From NCBI GenBank assembly GCA_964481655.1, contig CAYZVO010000001.1, forward strand, positions 1 through 64,000: a stretch of 64,000 bases of DNA. The letters run 5' to 3'. Origin of the DNA: CALDOK01 sp964481655. GTDB taxonomy: Bacteria > Myxococcota_A > UBA796 > JAFGLY01. A program made the position numbers and the translations under genes. This document shows, piece by piece, positions 37,365-45,718 of the stretch (its first letter is position 1; every line of letters begins with the position of its first letter). The notes under the pieces are model-generated. The model ran no database searches. It was not told the DNA's origin and saw nothing but the letters and a program-made list of their open reading frames with translations.

Positions 37365-38858
37365 CTAGAAGGGCCGGTAGATGCCGGCCAGCGCGGAGCC
37401 CTTGATGAACAGCAGCTCGCCCATGTCCTGCTCCAGCCAGGCGGTGCCCTGCTGGCAGTAGGCGTGCTCGGCGGCGAAGGACTGGTCCTTCAGCAGCTCG
37501 GCGGCGGGCGCGGGGGCGGTGTGGTCGTGCAGCCACAGCTGGCTCTTGCCGCCCGCGATCTTGACCGTGGTCTGCACCTGGTCGTCACCGTAGGGCATCC
37601 AGGTGGACAGGGTGCGGTGCCGTCGGCCGAAGGTCTGGATGGTGCTGGGGGCCGCGAGCTCCCGCAGGACCCACGCCCCGTCGAAGACCTCGCGGATCTC
37701 GTCGTCCGGGCCTTCCTCGAGGGTGGTGTAGGCGACGAAGCTGTGGTTGGAGCGCAGGGTGAGGCGGTCCAGCTCGTTGCACAGCCCGACCCAGGTGGTG
37801 TTCACGGCCGTGCCGAGCTCGTGGTCCACCAGCTTGTCGAGCAGCTCGGTCTCCTTCTTCTCGAGGTCGGCGGTCACCAGGCCGAAGGGGCCCGAGGCGT
37901 CGCGCAGGCGCAGCTCCGAGATCACCAGGTCCTCGTAGGAGGTGCCCGCGACAGCCTCGGCGATCTTGAGCTCGAAGCGCTTGCCGGTCACCGGGGCCGG
38001 CAGGTCGATGCGCTGGGGGCCTTGGGTGTCGGCCACGGCGATGGCCATGGGCTCGGCGCCGTCCACGGACAGCCCGAGCTTCGCCAGGCGCGCGTTGCGC
38101 TGGAAGTGGTCGGGGGAGCGCTGGTAGCCGTTCCAGATGTCGAAGCCGGTGATCTCGATGGCGCCGCCGAAGTCGAGGATCAGCTTCTCGCCCACGCCCA
38201 GGCCTTCGGCGCCCTCGACCCAGCCGAAGTCGGTGCGGCCGTCGAAGAGGTAGCCGGTGTGGTAGGCCTCGCAGGGCTCGAGCACCGAGGTGGCCTGGAC
38301 CGTGGCCGGCACGGCGCGAGGCGGCGCCACCGCCTGCGTCTGCTCGGGGGGCAGGGTCACCGCGATCTCACAGATGTCCACGGGGCCGTCGGAGCCCAGG
38401 ATGCGCACGAAGAGCGACTTGACCGCCGGGGTGTCCATCTGCTCCCGCCAGGGGATCAGCACCGGGCCGCCGGGGTTCACGCGGACCCGGGTGTTCTCGG
38501 CGCCGTTGACGTAGCTCTGGAAGGTGGCCGCGGTGGACTCCGGGCAGAGCTGCAGCTTGGCCTCGAGCACGCGGGTGGGTTCCTCGAAGCGCAGCAACAC
38601 GCCCTCGTCCACGGCGTCGCTGGCGGGGCTCCAGCCGGTGGTCGGGTCGCCGTCCAGCAGCCGCTCCACGCCGTCGCCGGATGTGGCCACCAGGGCCTGC
38701 AGGTGCAGGCCGGTCACCGGGGGCACGGTCACACCCGGCGCCTCGGGCTGGGCGGGCGGGGTGCCGGGTGCGGCGGGGGGAGCGCCGGGGTCCGGTGCGG
38801 GCTCGGTGCTGCAGGAGAACAGCAGGGGAAGCATCGCGATGAGGTAGGGAGAGCGCAT
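37365..38858 (-). CDS. Lipoprotein with NADase-type/discoidin-like domains
   Basis: 497 aa from ATG 38858 (RBS GAGGTG). The lipoprotein signal ends PLLFSCS (Cys16), followed by a Pro/Ala linker. Two discoidin-like (F5/8 C, NADase-type glycan-binding) beta-sandwiches seem present: about 45-150 (ERLLDGDPTTGWSPASDAVDEGVLLRF) and about 180-310 (GYLFDGRTDFGWVEGAEGLGVGEKLILDF ... ITGFDIWNGYQRS). The C-terminal 150 residues are a separate alpha/beta region without recognised motifs. It probably binds glycans at the outer surface. Confidence 0.7.
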   Translation of the reverse strand: MRSPYLIAMLPLLFSCSTEPAPDPGAPPAAPGTPPAQPEAPGVTVPPVTGLHLQALVATSGDGVERLLDGDPTTGWSPASDAVDEGVLLRFEEPTRVLEAKLQLCPESTAATFQSYVNGAENTRVRVNPGGPVLIPWREQMDTPAVKSLFVRILGSDGPVDICEIAVTLPPEQTQAVAPPRAVPATVQATSVLEPCEAYHTGYLFDGRTDFGWVEGAEGLGVGEKLILDFGGAIEITGFDIWNGYQRSPDHFQRNARLAKLGLSVDGAEPMAIAVADTQGPQRIDLPAPVTGKRFELKIAEAVAGTSYEDLVISELRLRDASGPFGLVTADLEKKETELLDKLVDHELGTAVNTTWVGLCNELDRLTLRSNHSFVAYTTLEEGPDDEIREVFDGAWVLRELAAPSTIQTFGRRHRTLSTWMPYGDDQVQTTVKIAGGKSQLWLHDHTAPAPAAELLKDQSFAAEHAYCQQGTAWLEQDMGELLFIKGSALAGIYRPF

Positions 38859-38951
38859 GGTCACCTCGTGGATGTGCCAGGCGTAACCCGGAGGGATGCC
38901 CGGTCGGCGGCCGCGGGTATAGGTGGGTGCTCCCCGCGGAACCCCACGCTC

Positions 38952-39755
38952 ATGCGCCAGCTCGCCCGTCGCCTCGTCCCATTCCCCCTCCGCGTGGAGT
39001 GGGTGCGGCTGCGCGGCACCCCCGCTCGCTGGCTCGAGCGGGACGTCCTCGCCCACGAGCGGGTCGGCCGCGATGGGCTGGCTGGCTTCGGCCACACCCT
39101 CGCCGAGCGACGCTCGCCTCTCCGCCGTGACCCGGTGAAGGACGAGACCCTGCAGCGGGGCAAGGAACGCAACGTCACCATCGCCGCCGGCGCCCTGGAC
39201 CGCGTGCTGGTGGCCCCGGGTCAGCTCTGCTCCTACCACCGCCTGGTGGGGCGGCCGTCGCGGCTCCGGGGCTTCGTCCCCGGGCTCGAGCTGCACGGTG
39301 AGGAGCCCAGCGCCGGCATCGGCGGGGGCTGCTGCCAGGTCTCGAACCTGCTCTACCTGCTGTGCCTGCTCGGCGGGATGCGGGTGGTCGAGCGGCACCG
39401 CCACGGGCTCGATCTCTTCCCGGACAGCGCCCGCACGGTGCCCTTCGGCTGCGGGGCCACGGTGTTCTACGGCACCGCCGATCTGCGCTTCGACAACCCC
39501 ATCGACCAGCCTGTGCTGCTGCGCATGCTCATCGAGGACGGGCAGCTGGTGGGGCGCCTGCTGTGCGCGGAGGACCCGGGCTTCCGGGTCGAGCTGGACG
39601 AGCGCGACCACCGCTTCTTCCGGGAGGATGGCCGCTGGATGCGCGAGAACCGCATCGTGCGCCGCATCCTCGACCCCGACGGTGGGCTGATCCTCGAGCA
39701 GCAGGTGGCCCACAACCGGGCCCGCACCTGCTACGAGCCGGAGGGGGCGTGCTGA
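38952..39755 (+). CDS. VanW-family protein
   Basis: 267 aa from ATG 38952. The VanW domain is clear: LQRGKERNVTIAAGALDRVLVAPGQLCSYHRLVGRPS, then HGEEPSAGIGGGCCQVSNLLYLLCLLGGM and ERHRHGLDLFPDSARTVPFGCGATVFYG. VanW proteins occur in glycopeptide-resistance and cell-wall loci but their activity is unknown. There is no signal peptide. The methyltransferase gene starts inside its last codons, so the two are coupled. Confidence 0.8.
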   Translation: MRQLARRLVPFPLRVEWVRLRGTPARWLERDVLAHERVGRDGLAGFGHTLAERRSPLRRDPVKDETLQRGKERNVTIAAGALDRVLVAPGQLCSYHRLVGRPSRLRGFVPGLELHGEEPSAGIGGGCCQVSNLLYLLCLLGGMRVVERHRHGLDLFPDSARTVPFGCGATVFYGTADLRFDNPIDQPVLLRMLIEDGQLVGRLLCAEDPGFRVELDERDHRFFREDGRWMRENRIVRRILDPDGGLILEQQVAHNRARTCYEPEGAC

Positions 39756-40690
39756 GGGCGTTCGCCAAGGGCGCGCTGCACCTGGGCCTCGGCTGGGCGC
39801 CGGGCGGGGTCGAGCTGTACCACCACGCGGCCTGGCAGCTGCTCGGCACCCAGGCCAGCCACATCGTCAAGCAGGCGCGGGTGACCCCCGGCTACTGCCA
39901 GGCCTGGGATCGGATCTGTGGCTTGCGCCTCGAGGGGCTCGATCTGTGGGTCCACGACGCCGGAGGCACGCCCTTCTGGGCCCTGGCCGGCCACCTGCTC
40001 ACCGGCCGGCCGGTGCAGCTCACCAACCGCCACGCGCGCATGCTCGACCGCCACATCCCCCGGGCGGTGCAGGGGGTGCTCGGTATGGAGCTCCCGGCGG
40101 AGCTGGGCACCCCCGGGCGGCGGGCGGCGGTCTCGGCCTGCCGCTGGCTCGACCGTCGCGACGCGGTGCTCGAGCGCACGGCCGCCACCCTGCACGAGGG
40201 GATCGCACCGGAGGCCATCCCCATCGACGACGCCAGCGTGGACCTGTCCCACTCGGGGGGCGCCCTCGAGCACCTCGAGCCCGATGAGCTGGCGGCCTTC
40301 ATTCGTGAGTGCCACCGGGTGCTGCGCCCGGGCGGTGTGGCCTCCCACATCGTCGACCACCGGGATCACCTGCATCACGCCGATCGCGGCCTGCCCTTCC
40401 TGGCCCATCTGGCCCTGCGGGAGCCTGCCTACCGGGCGCTGCGGGGGCACCCCCTGGGCTACCACAACCGGCTCAGCCCCAGCCGGATCGCGGCGATGTT
40501 CCAGGAGGCGGGCTTCGAGCCCATCGCTCAGCGGCGGCTGGTGATCCCTGCCCGCCGCTACGTCGAGGACGCGGTCGCGCTGCAGGCCGAGCCGGGGCTG
40601 CCGCGCCAGTTGCTGGTGGGGGAGCACCGCGACATCAGCGAGCTGGATCTGCGCACAGCGGCCTGCCACAACCTGTTCCGGAAGCGCTGA
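39749..40690 (+). CDS. SAM-dependent methyltransferase-like protein
   Basis: 313 aa from GTG 39749, which overlaps the VanW stop by 7 bp. The C-terminal part has late class I methyltransferase strands: IPIDDASVDLSHSGGALEHLEPDELAAFIRECHRVLRPGGVASHIVDH, as in Methyltransf_11 proteins. The N-terminal glycine-rich SAM loop is poorly visible; FWALAGHLLTGRPVQLTNRHARML may be its equivalent. A DLSHSGGALEHL motif replaces the usual D(V/A)HHVLEHL. Substrate unknown; the coupling to VanW suggests a shared envelope-related role. Confidence 0.7.
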   Translation: MLRAFAKGALHLGLGWAPGGVELYHHAAWQLLGTQASHIVKQARVTPGYCQAWDRICGLRLEGLDLWVHDAGGTPFWALAGHLLTGRPVQLTNRHARMLDRHIPRAVQGVLGMELPAELGTPGRRAAVSACRWLDRRDAVLERTAATLHEGIAPEAIPIDDASVDLSHSGGALEHLEPDELAAFIRECHRVLRPGGVASHIVDHRDHLHHADRGLPFLAHLALREPAYRALRGHPLGYHNRLSPSRIAAMFQEAGFEPIAQRRLVIPARRYVEDAVALQAEPGLPRQLLVGEHRDISELDLRTAACHNLFRKR

Positions 40691-40699
40691 AGCCGACGT

Positions 40700-41101
40700 C
40701 TACCAGATCAGGCTCTCCGGCCCCGCGCAGGGCGTGTCCAGCTCGACGATCAGCTCGAGCTCATGGCTGGGCCAGTCCTCGGCGACGACCAAGCCGGCGG
40801 GCTCGTCGTCGCTGCCCGGGGCGCAGTGCTCGCCGTCGCCGTCCAGGTCCTGCCAGGCGTACAGGGCGACGCCGTCGCCCAGGGACAGATCGAGCTCGAG
40901 GGTCTGCTCGAAGCTCCCGGGGCCGTCCAGCTCGATCTCGACGATGGGCTGGTAGGGGGTCTCCAGCTCACCCGTGCCCCAGGTGGCGTAGGCCAGCTCG
41001 GCGTAGACGGGGCCATCGAGCGCGGACTCCACCTCGGCCTGCACGTCCACGACGTACAGATCGGTGACCGCGCAGCCCAGCAGCAGGGGGATCAGGAGCA
41101 T
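40700..41101 (-). CDS. Small lipoprotein (133 aa)
   Basis: A signal ending LLIPLLLGCA (Cys10) precedes a mature beta-rich acidic domain (IVEIELDGPGSFEQTLELDL) containing a DLDGDGEHCAPGSDDEP segment like a calcium-binding loop. ATG 41101 overlaps the stop of the upstream barrel gene by 1 base (TGATG), so it is the third gene of a coupled operon with the amidohydrolase and the outer-membrane protein. Function not recognised. Confidence 0.65.
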   Translation of the reverse strand: MLLIPLLLGCAVTDLYVVDVQAEVESALDGPVYAELAYATWGTGELETPYQPIVEIELDGPGSFEQTLELDLSLGDGVALYAWQDLDGDGEHCAPGSDDEPAGLVVAEDWPSHELELIVELDTPCAGPESLIW

Positions 41102-41724
41102 CACGGGGCACCTCGCAGGCGCAGGGCGGCGTGGGCGCCGGGGATGGAGAAGCGGCCGTCGGTGCGGGTGACGTCCAGGCCCGCTTCGACGGCGACCCGC
41201 TCGGAGATGGGCAGGGCGGCGCCCAGCCCGAGCCAGGGGGTCCACAGGTGGGTGGTGCCGCGCTCGGTGGTGGAGCCCTCGGCGTCGGTGCGGACGGTGG
41301 TCTCCACAGCCAGCAGGTGTTGACTGGCCAGGGTGATCCAGGGGGTGACCCGGCCCGGCACGGCGGCCCGCAGGCCGGCCTCGAGCTGTGGGCCGGAGAG
41401 GCGTGCGCCCCCGGTGTCGTTGCCCGGCTGCACCACGGCACCCGCCAGCACCGCGGCCTGCAGCTCGAAGCGGGGGGCGCTGACGACGGTGAGGGTGGGG
41501 CCGGCCTGCGCGTCCCAGCGGCGGAACAGGGCGGTGTGCAGGTCGGCCTCGAGGCCCAGCCGGGGACCCAGGCCGACCTGGCCGTTGACGGCGCTCCAGG
41601 GGAAGCCGGCCTGGGCCCGGGCGCTCCATGCGCCGCGCTCGGTGGTGGCGATGCGCACGGGTTCGGCGGCGTGAGCGGAGGGCGCCAGGAGCGCTGCCGC
41701 CATGATGAGGGCCGAGAGGCTCAT
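41101..41724 (-). CDS. Outer-membrane beta-barrel-like protein (207 aa)
   Basis: A Sec signal (MSLSALIMAAALLAPSAHAA) is followed by alternating amphipathic strands (SARAQAGFPWSAVNGQVGLG, GPRLGLEADLHTALF, WLGLGAALPISERVAVEAGL) with the pattern of an 8-10 strand barrel. The C-terminus AALRLRGAP lacks a terminal aromatic residue, so the barrel call is moderate. It overlaps the upstream amidohydrolase by 4 bp (ATGA). Confidence 0.55.
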   Translation of the reverse strand: MSLSALIMAAALLAPSAHAAEPVRIATTERGAWSARAQAGFPWSAVNGQVGLGPRLGLEADLHTALFRRWDAQAGPTLTVVSAPRFELQAAVLAGAVVQPGNDTGGARLSGPQLEAGLRAAVPGRVTPWITLASQHLLAVETTVRTDAEGSTTERGTTHLWTPWLGLGAALPISERVAVEAGLDVTRTDGRFSIPGAHAALRLRGAP

Positions 41725-42719
41725 GGGCTCACCCCGTAGAGAACCTCGAAGTTGCCGGCGAGGACCTGCTGGGCTTCCTCGGCGCTGTAGCCGGCGGTCT
41801 CCATGGCGGTGGTGGTGCGCTCGACGTAGTCGGCCAGGAAGCCCGGGAACTGGGGGCCGTCCGATCCGTAGATGACCCGGTCGATGAGGCCCTCGTCGCG
41901 GAAGCGCTGCATGGCGTGGGCCAGGTGCACGCCGTCGGGGTCGGAGCTGGACGAGCCCATGGCCGAGGGCTCCAGCCAGACGTTGGGGTAGGCCAGGGCC
42001 AGCTCGATGCAGCCCTCGAGATCCCCGATCTCGCGGTTCAGGAAGTCGAAGCCGATGTGGCCCAGGATGAAGTCCACCTGGGGGTAGGACTGGATGGCGA
42101 GCTCGAGGTAGGCGGGGTCGGTGTAGGGGGCGGAGGACTCGGTGCCGGGGAAGGGGCTGGGCCCGGTGTGGGTGTAGACCGGCACGTCGTGGATGGCGGC
42201 GACCTCGTAGATCCCGAAGTAGGCGGGGTCGTCCATGCGGAAGTGCATGTGGGTGTGGGCCAGCTTCACGCCGATCATGCCCGGCTCGCGCAGGGTGGCG
42301 TCCAGGGCGTCGAGCTCGATGTCCTCGTCGGTGGCCCAGCGATCCACCCGCAGGCTGGCCATGCCCCAGAGCCGGTCCGGGGCGGCGGCCACCTGCTGGA
42401 CGATGGTCTCGTTGTCGGCGATGCCCACGCTGTGGGGGGCGTAGACCGACAGGATCACGCCGCGATCGAGGCCGGCTCGGTCCAGCTGCTCGACGATGCC
42501 CTCGCTGGACAGGGTGCTCCTGGCCGTGGCCTCGGGGTTCAGGTTGAACGGGAACGGGAAGTTGCCCGCCAGGAACTCCTGGGTGCTGGGAGGCACGCCG
42601 TCCCAGGTGCCGGCGTGCAGGTGCATGTCGACCGCGGTCAGGGTCTCCCCTTCGTAGGGGATCCCCAACTCCGGGGTGCAGCCGATCAGGACGGGGATGA
42701 GCAGAACGAGCACGGACAC
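41721..42719 (-). CDS. Amidohydrolase-family lipoprotein (amidohydrolase 2 type)
   Basis: 332 aa from GTG 42719. A short lipoprotein signal (VLVLLIPVLIGC, Cys14) is followed by the TIM-barrel metal motif AVDMHLHAGTW. Further metal or catalytic positions lie in KLAHTHMHF, YTHTGPS, FILGHIGFD and VIYGSDGPQFPG, the last being the conserved terminal Asp of amidohydrolase 2 (COG2159) enzymes. These hydrolases or decarboxylases are usually cytoplasmic, so a lipid-anchored form is unusual. First gene of a three-gene coupled operon. Confidence 0.78.
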   Translation of the reverse strand: MSVLVLLIPVLIGCTPELGIPYEGETLTAVDMHLHAGTWDGVPPSTQEFLAGNFPFPFNLNPEATARSTLSSEGIVEQLDRAGLDRGVILSVYAPHSVGIADNETIVQQVAAAPDRLWGMASLRVDRWATDEDIELDALDATLREPGMIGVKLAHTHMHFRMDDPAYFGIYEVAAIHDVPVYTHTGPSPFPGTESSAPYTDPAYLELAIQSYPQVDFILGHIGFDFLNREIGDLEGCIELALAYPNVWLEPSAMGSSSSDPDGVHLAHAMQRFRDEGLIDRVIYGSDGPQFPGFLADYVERTTTAMETAGYSAEEAQQVLAGNFEVLYGVSP

Positions 42720-42734
42720 CTCACGGTGACCGTT

Positions 42735-42754
42735 TATCGACCGCGGGGTCGATA
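42735..42754. terminator. Palindrome between the FG-GAP gene and the amidohydrolase operon
   Basis: TATCGACC (42735-42742) and GGTCGATA (42747-42754) pair perfectly around GCGG. It lies 13 bp after the FG-GAP gene stop and 16 bp before GTG 42719. With no T-run it may be a weak terminator or an operator of the following operon. Confidence 0.4.
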
Positions 42755-42766
42755 GTCCACGGGGGA

Positions 42767-44635
42767 TCAGGGACAGACGGCGTCTTCGGTCTCCCAGACG
42801 TTGTTGTCCTCGTGGCATTCCTGCAGGGTCTCGAGCCCGTTCTCGTCGTCCACGACCACCCGCAGGCGGCCGGTGGGCACCGATGATGCGTCGATGGTGT
42901 AGACGATGCCGTAGGTGGTCTCCCCGGCGGGGACGGTCTGGGTGGTGTCCTGGGCCTCGAGGAACACGGCGTTGGGGCCTTCGAGGCTGTACAGGGACAC
43001 CGGCAGGCTCGAGGGCATGTCGTCCACGCCGCCGTTGCCGACCCGGACCACCACCTGCAGCAGGCCGTCGTCGCAGTCGTCCAGGCAGATCTCGACATGC
43101 TCGGGCAGGGCGTCGCTGTAGGCGCCGCCGGCGGCCGCGCTCATGTCGCCGGATCGGAAGCTGTTGTAGGACAGCCAGTTGGCGTCGGGCACCGCGGGGA
43201 TGGACCCTCGCGTGCCGATGTTGGTGATGTGGTAGGCGTGCTGGTTCCAGACGGGGCGGCCGGCCATCCAGGAGTCGTCGGCGTCGCCGATGACCCGCAC
43301 GCCGGTCTCGGAGCCCGAGTACTGACCGGAGGTGTAGATGATCTCGGCGTGGCCGTCGTTGTCCACATCGGCGATGGCCGGGTACTCCGAGCAGGTGGCG
43401 CTCGAGTGGCGGCTCTCCTGCATCTTCACGCGGCCGGTGGCGCCGTCGTAGACCCAGACGTCGTTCTCGTCGGCGTAGACGACCTCGGCCTGGCCGTCGC
43501 CCTCGAAGTCGAACACCGCCGATCCGGTGAAGCCCGAGGACCAGTCCTGGGTGGTGTTGGACCACTTGAGGGAGCCGTCGTCTTCGATGACCACGTACAC
43601 GCCGTGGCCGGCCACGCCGATCTCGGGCAGGCCGTCACCGTCGAAGTCGGCCACGGTGGGCGGGCCGATGGTGGTGCCGGTGTAGTTGCCGAACCACAGG
43701 GTGGTGCCGTCGTCGTCGATCAGGGCCACGTTGCCGGTGTAGGTGGAGACGATCTCGCCCTGGTCGTCGCCGTCGAAGTTGCCGACCGCCACGAAGCCGT
43801 CGGGGCGGCTGTTGTACCAGATGGCGTCGCCGTTCTTGCGGTACAGGGCGTTGCCGGTGACGACCTCCTGGATCCCGTCGCGGTCGATGTCGGCGGCCAC
43901 GCCGAAGGCGGCGACGGAGCTACCCCAGCTGGTGCCGTAGCCGCTCCCGGCGCCGTAGCTGCCCCGGCCCACTTCGCTGCCGGAGCGGCCATCCAGGATG
44001 ATGTTGCCCATGACGACCTCGGGGTTGCCATCGGCGTCGAGGTCGTAGATGCCCACACCACCGCAGGTGGGGATGTTGCCCAGCCCCGAGGGGTTGGCGC
44101 TCCAGTAGCGGGAGCCGTCGGCGCGCAGGGCGAAGACGCCGGTGTTGCTCGCCCCGACCACCTCGGGCACGCCGTCTCCGTCCAGGTCGCCGATGGCGGG
44201 GCTGGCGGGCTCCGATCCACCCATGGCGTAGGACCAGTGTACGGTGCCCCCTTGGCCGGACAGGACCCACATGGTGCCGGACACGTTGGCCACCACGATG
44301 TCGGGGATGTCGTCGTCATCGATGGTCCCGTCGCCGTTGTCGTCGGTCAGGTTGGCGATGGCGGGGGTGGTGTAGGTGTCGCCGGGGGCCGAGGACGCCC
44401 ACTCCAGCTGCGGGGTGAAGGTCCCGGTCTCCGCCTCGATGTTGCAGGCCTCGTCGATGGAGACGGAGCCCTGGGAACGGCCGGGATCCTCGCAGATGTC
44501 GTCGTCGGTGGGGTCGCTGTCGTCCGGGACCCAGGTGTCGTCGTCGAGCTTGTCGTCCACACCGTCGTTGGGCACGAACTGGTAGTCGGAGCAGGCCGAG
44601 AGCAGGATGAGGACGGGGACGAGGCAGCGGGTCAT
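42767..44635 (-). CDS. FG-GAP/VCBS-repeat lipoprotein (622 aa)
   Basis: A lipoprotein signal MTRCLVPVLILLSACS (Cys15) and a DDD-rich linker precede about seven FG-GAP-like blades (AIGDLDGDGVPEVVGASNTG, VADFDGDGLPEIGVAGHG, FDFEGDGQAEVVYADEND, IADVDNDGHAEIIYTSG), each with a DxDxDG calcium loop, likely making an integrin-like beta-propeller. Residues about 500-622 form a CARDB-like Ig domain (LLQVVVRVGNGGVDDMPSSL ... VVDDENGLETLQECHEDNN). It is probably an outer-surface adhesion or recognition protein. It is divergent from the gene at 44880, with a strong hairpin in between. Confidence 0.82.
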   Translation of the reverse strand: MTRCLVPVLILLSACSDYQFVPNDGVDDKLDDDTWVPDDSDPTDDDICEDPGRSQGSVSIDEACNIEAETGTFTPQLEWASSAPGDTYTTPAIANLTDDNGDGTIDDDDIPDIVVANVSGTMWVLSGQGGTVHWSYAMGGSEPASPAIGDLDGDGVPEVVGASNTGVFALRADGSRYWSANPSGLGNIPTCGGVGIYDLDADGNPEVVMGNIILDGRSGSEVGRGSYGAGSGYGTSWGSSVAAFGVAADIDRDGIQEVVTGNALYRKNGDAIWYNSRPDGFVAVGNFDGDDQGEIVSTYTGNVALIDDDGTTLWFGNYTGTTIGPPTVADFDGDGLPEIGVAGHGVYVVIEDDGSLKWSNTTQDWSSGFTGSAVFDFEGDGQAEVVYADENDVWVYDGATGRVKMQESRHSSATCSEYPAIADVDNDGHAEIIYTSGQYSGSETGVRVIGDADDSWMAGRPVWNQHAYHITNIGTRGSIPAVPDANWLSYNSFRSGDMSAAAGGAYSDALPEHVEICLDDCDDGLLQVVVRVGNGGVDDMPSSLPVSLYSLEGPNAVFLEAQDTTQTVPAGETTYGIVYTIDASSVPTGRLRVVVDDENGLETLQECHEDNNVWETEDAVCP

Positions 44636-44708
44636 GGATCACCTTGGGGGGACCCACTGTATCCGGAATTGGCGCCTCCGGTGGGTGGGCTGCACTCCTG
44701 TGGGTTCC

Positions 44709-44730
44709 ACCCTCCACTCGGGTGGAGGGT
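44709..44730. promoter_or_regulatory. Perfect hairpin in a divergent intergenic region
   Basis: ACCCTCCAC (44709-44717) pairs exactly with GTGGAGGGT (44722-44730) around TCGG. It lies between two divergent starts (44635 minus, 44880 plus), so it is not a terminator for either; an operator or mRNA leader structure is more likely. Confidence 0.45.
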
Positions 44731-44879
44731 CCCGGGGGAGACCGCAGGACCAGGGGCGGCCAAAGCGTAGCTTCGACGGTGATCGGGAGGCTGGCGCCCC
44801 GCTGGGCACGCCCCTTGCTTCAACCGGGGCCGAACCCGCCGGCCGGTCTGGTTGGCACCCCACACCCTCGGAGATCATC

Positions 44880-45710
44880 ATGACCCGCATCCTCACCACC
44901 CTCGCCCTCTCGACCCTGCTGGCACCCGCGGCCCTCGCCCAGGACGCCGGCCTGCTCGCGGCTGCCCAGGACAGCATGGACACGGACTACATCGTCAGCC
45001 TCGAGAAGACCTGGACCGCGATGACCGACCTGGAGCCCGGCCTCGAGAGCCTGGACCTGAGCTGGAACGAGCAGCTTGACGTGGTCGAGCAGCTGGCGGA
45101 CGAGGGCGTCGCCACGGTCGACCGCGGCAGCTTCACCCTGCCTGGCATCGACGTCGAGGGCCTGCTCTTCACCGAGCTGCACCAGACCCTGGGGGGCTCT
45201 ACGCTACAGCAGTTCGTGGGCCAGGGCATCGTCCCGGTGCGGACCTACGGTGGCTTCGAGGCCCACTACCTGCCCGAGACCGCGGTCGAGCTCGCGCTGG
45301 CAGCGGAGGAGACGAGCTCCATGGTCATGGTCATGGACCTGGAGTCCTACTTCCCCGAAGACTACGGCCAGGACGCCCCGGCGCTCACCGCCGTGTACGT
45401 GGACGACGAGTACCAGCTCCTGCCGGTGGACCAGCCCATGCTGGACTACGCGGACTATGTCCCTGTGGACGAGGTCTCCGCCGGCCCCGGCCCCTTCGGG
45501 GACGAGGCGGAGTCCGGCTCCGAGGAGGGAGGCGAGCCCGGCGGCGACAGCGGCACCGGCCCGGGTCCCTTCGGAGATGAGGACCACAGCGATCAGGACA
45601 GCTACGCCGGCACCGAGACCGGCTCCAGCGCTCCCCAGGACGAGCCGGAGCAGGAGAGCGACGACAACGGCCGCGACGGGCGGAGCTCGGGAACCCGCTC
45701 CGGCCGATAG
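44880..45710 (+). CDS. Secreted acidic protein of unknown function (276 aa)
   Basis: ATG 44880 follows GGAG (44869-44872). A signal peptide MTRILTTLALSTLLAPAALA is cut before QDAGLL. The mature N-terminal 170 residues are a folded acidic domain (DYIVSLEKTWTAMTDLEPGL ... VVEQLADEGVATVDRGSFTL). The last 100 residues are low-complexity Gly/Asp/Glu/Ser with two GPGPFGDE repeats and look unstructured. No family is recognised. Confidence 0.6.
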   Translation: MTRILTTLALSTLLAPAALAQDAGLLAAAQDSMDTDYIVSLEKTWTAMTDLEPGLESLDLSWNEQLDVVEQLADEGVATVDRGSFTLPGIDVEGLLFTELHQTLGGSTLQQFVGQGIVPVRTYGGFEAHYLPETAVELALAAEETSSMVMVMDLESYFPEDYGQDAPALTAVYVDDEYQLLPVDQPMLDYADYVPVDEVSAGPGPFGDEAESGSEEGGEPGGDSGTGPGPFGDEDHSDQDSYAGTETGSSAPQDEPEQESDDNGRDGRSSGTRSGR

Positions 45711-45718
45711 GGCTGGCG

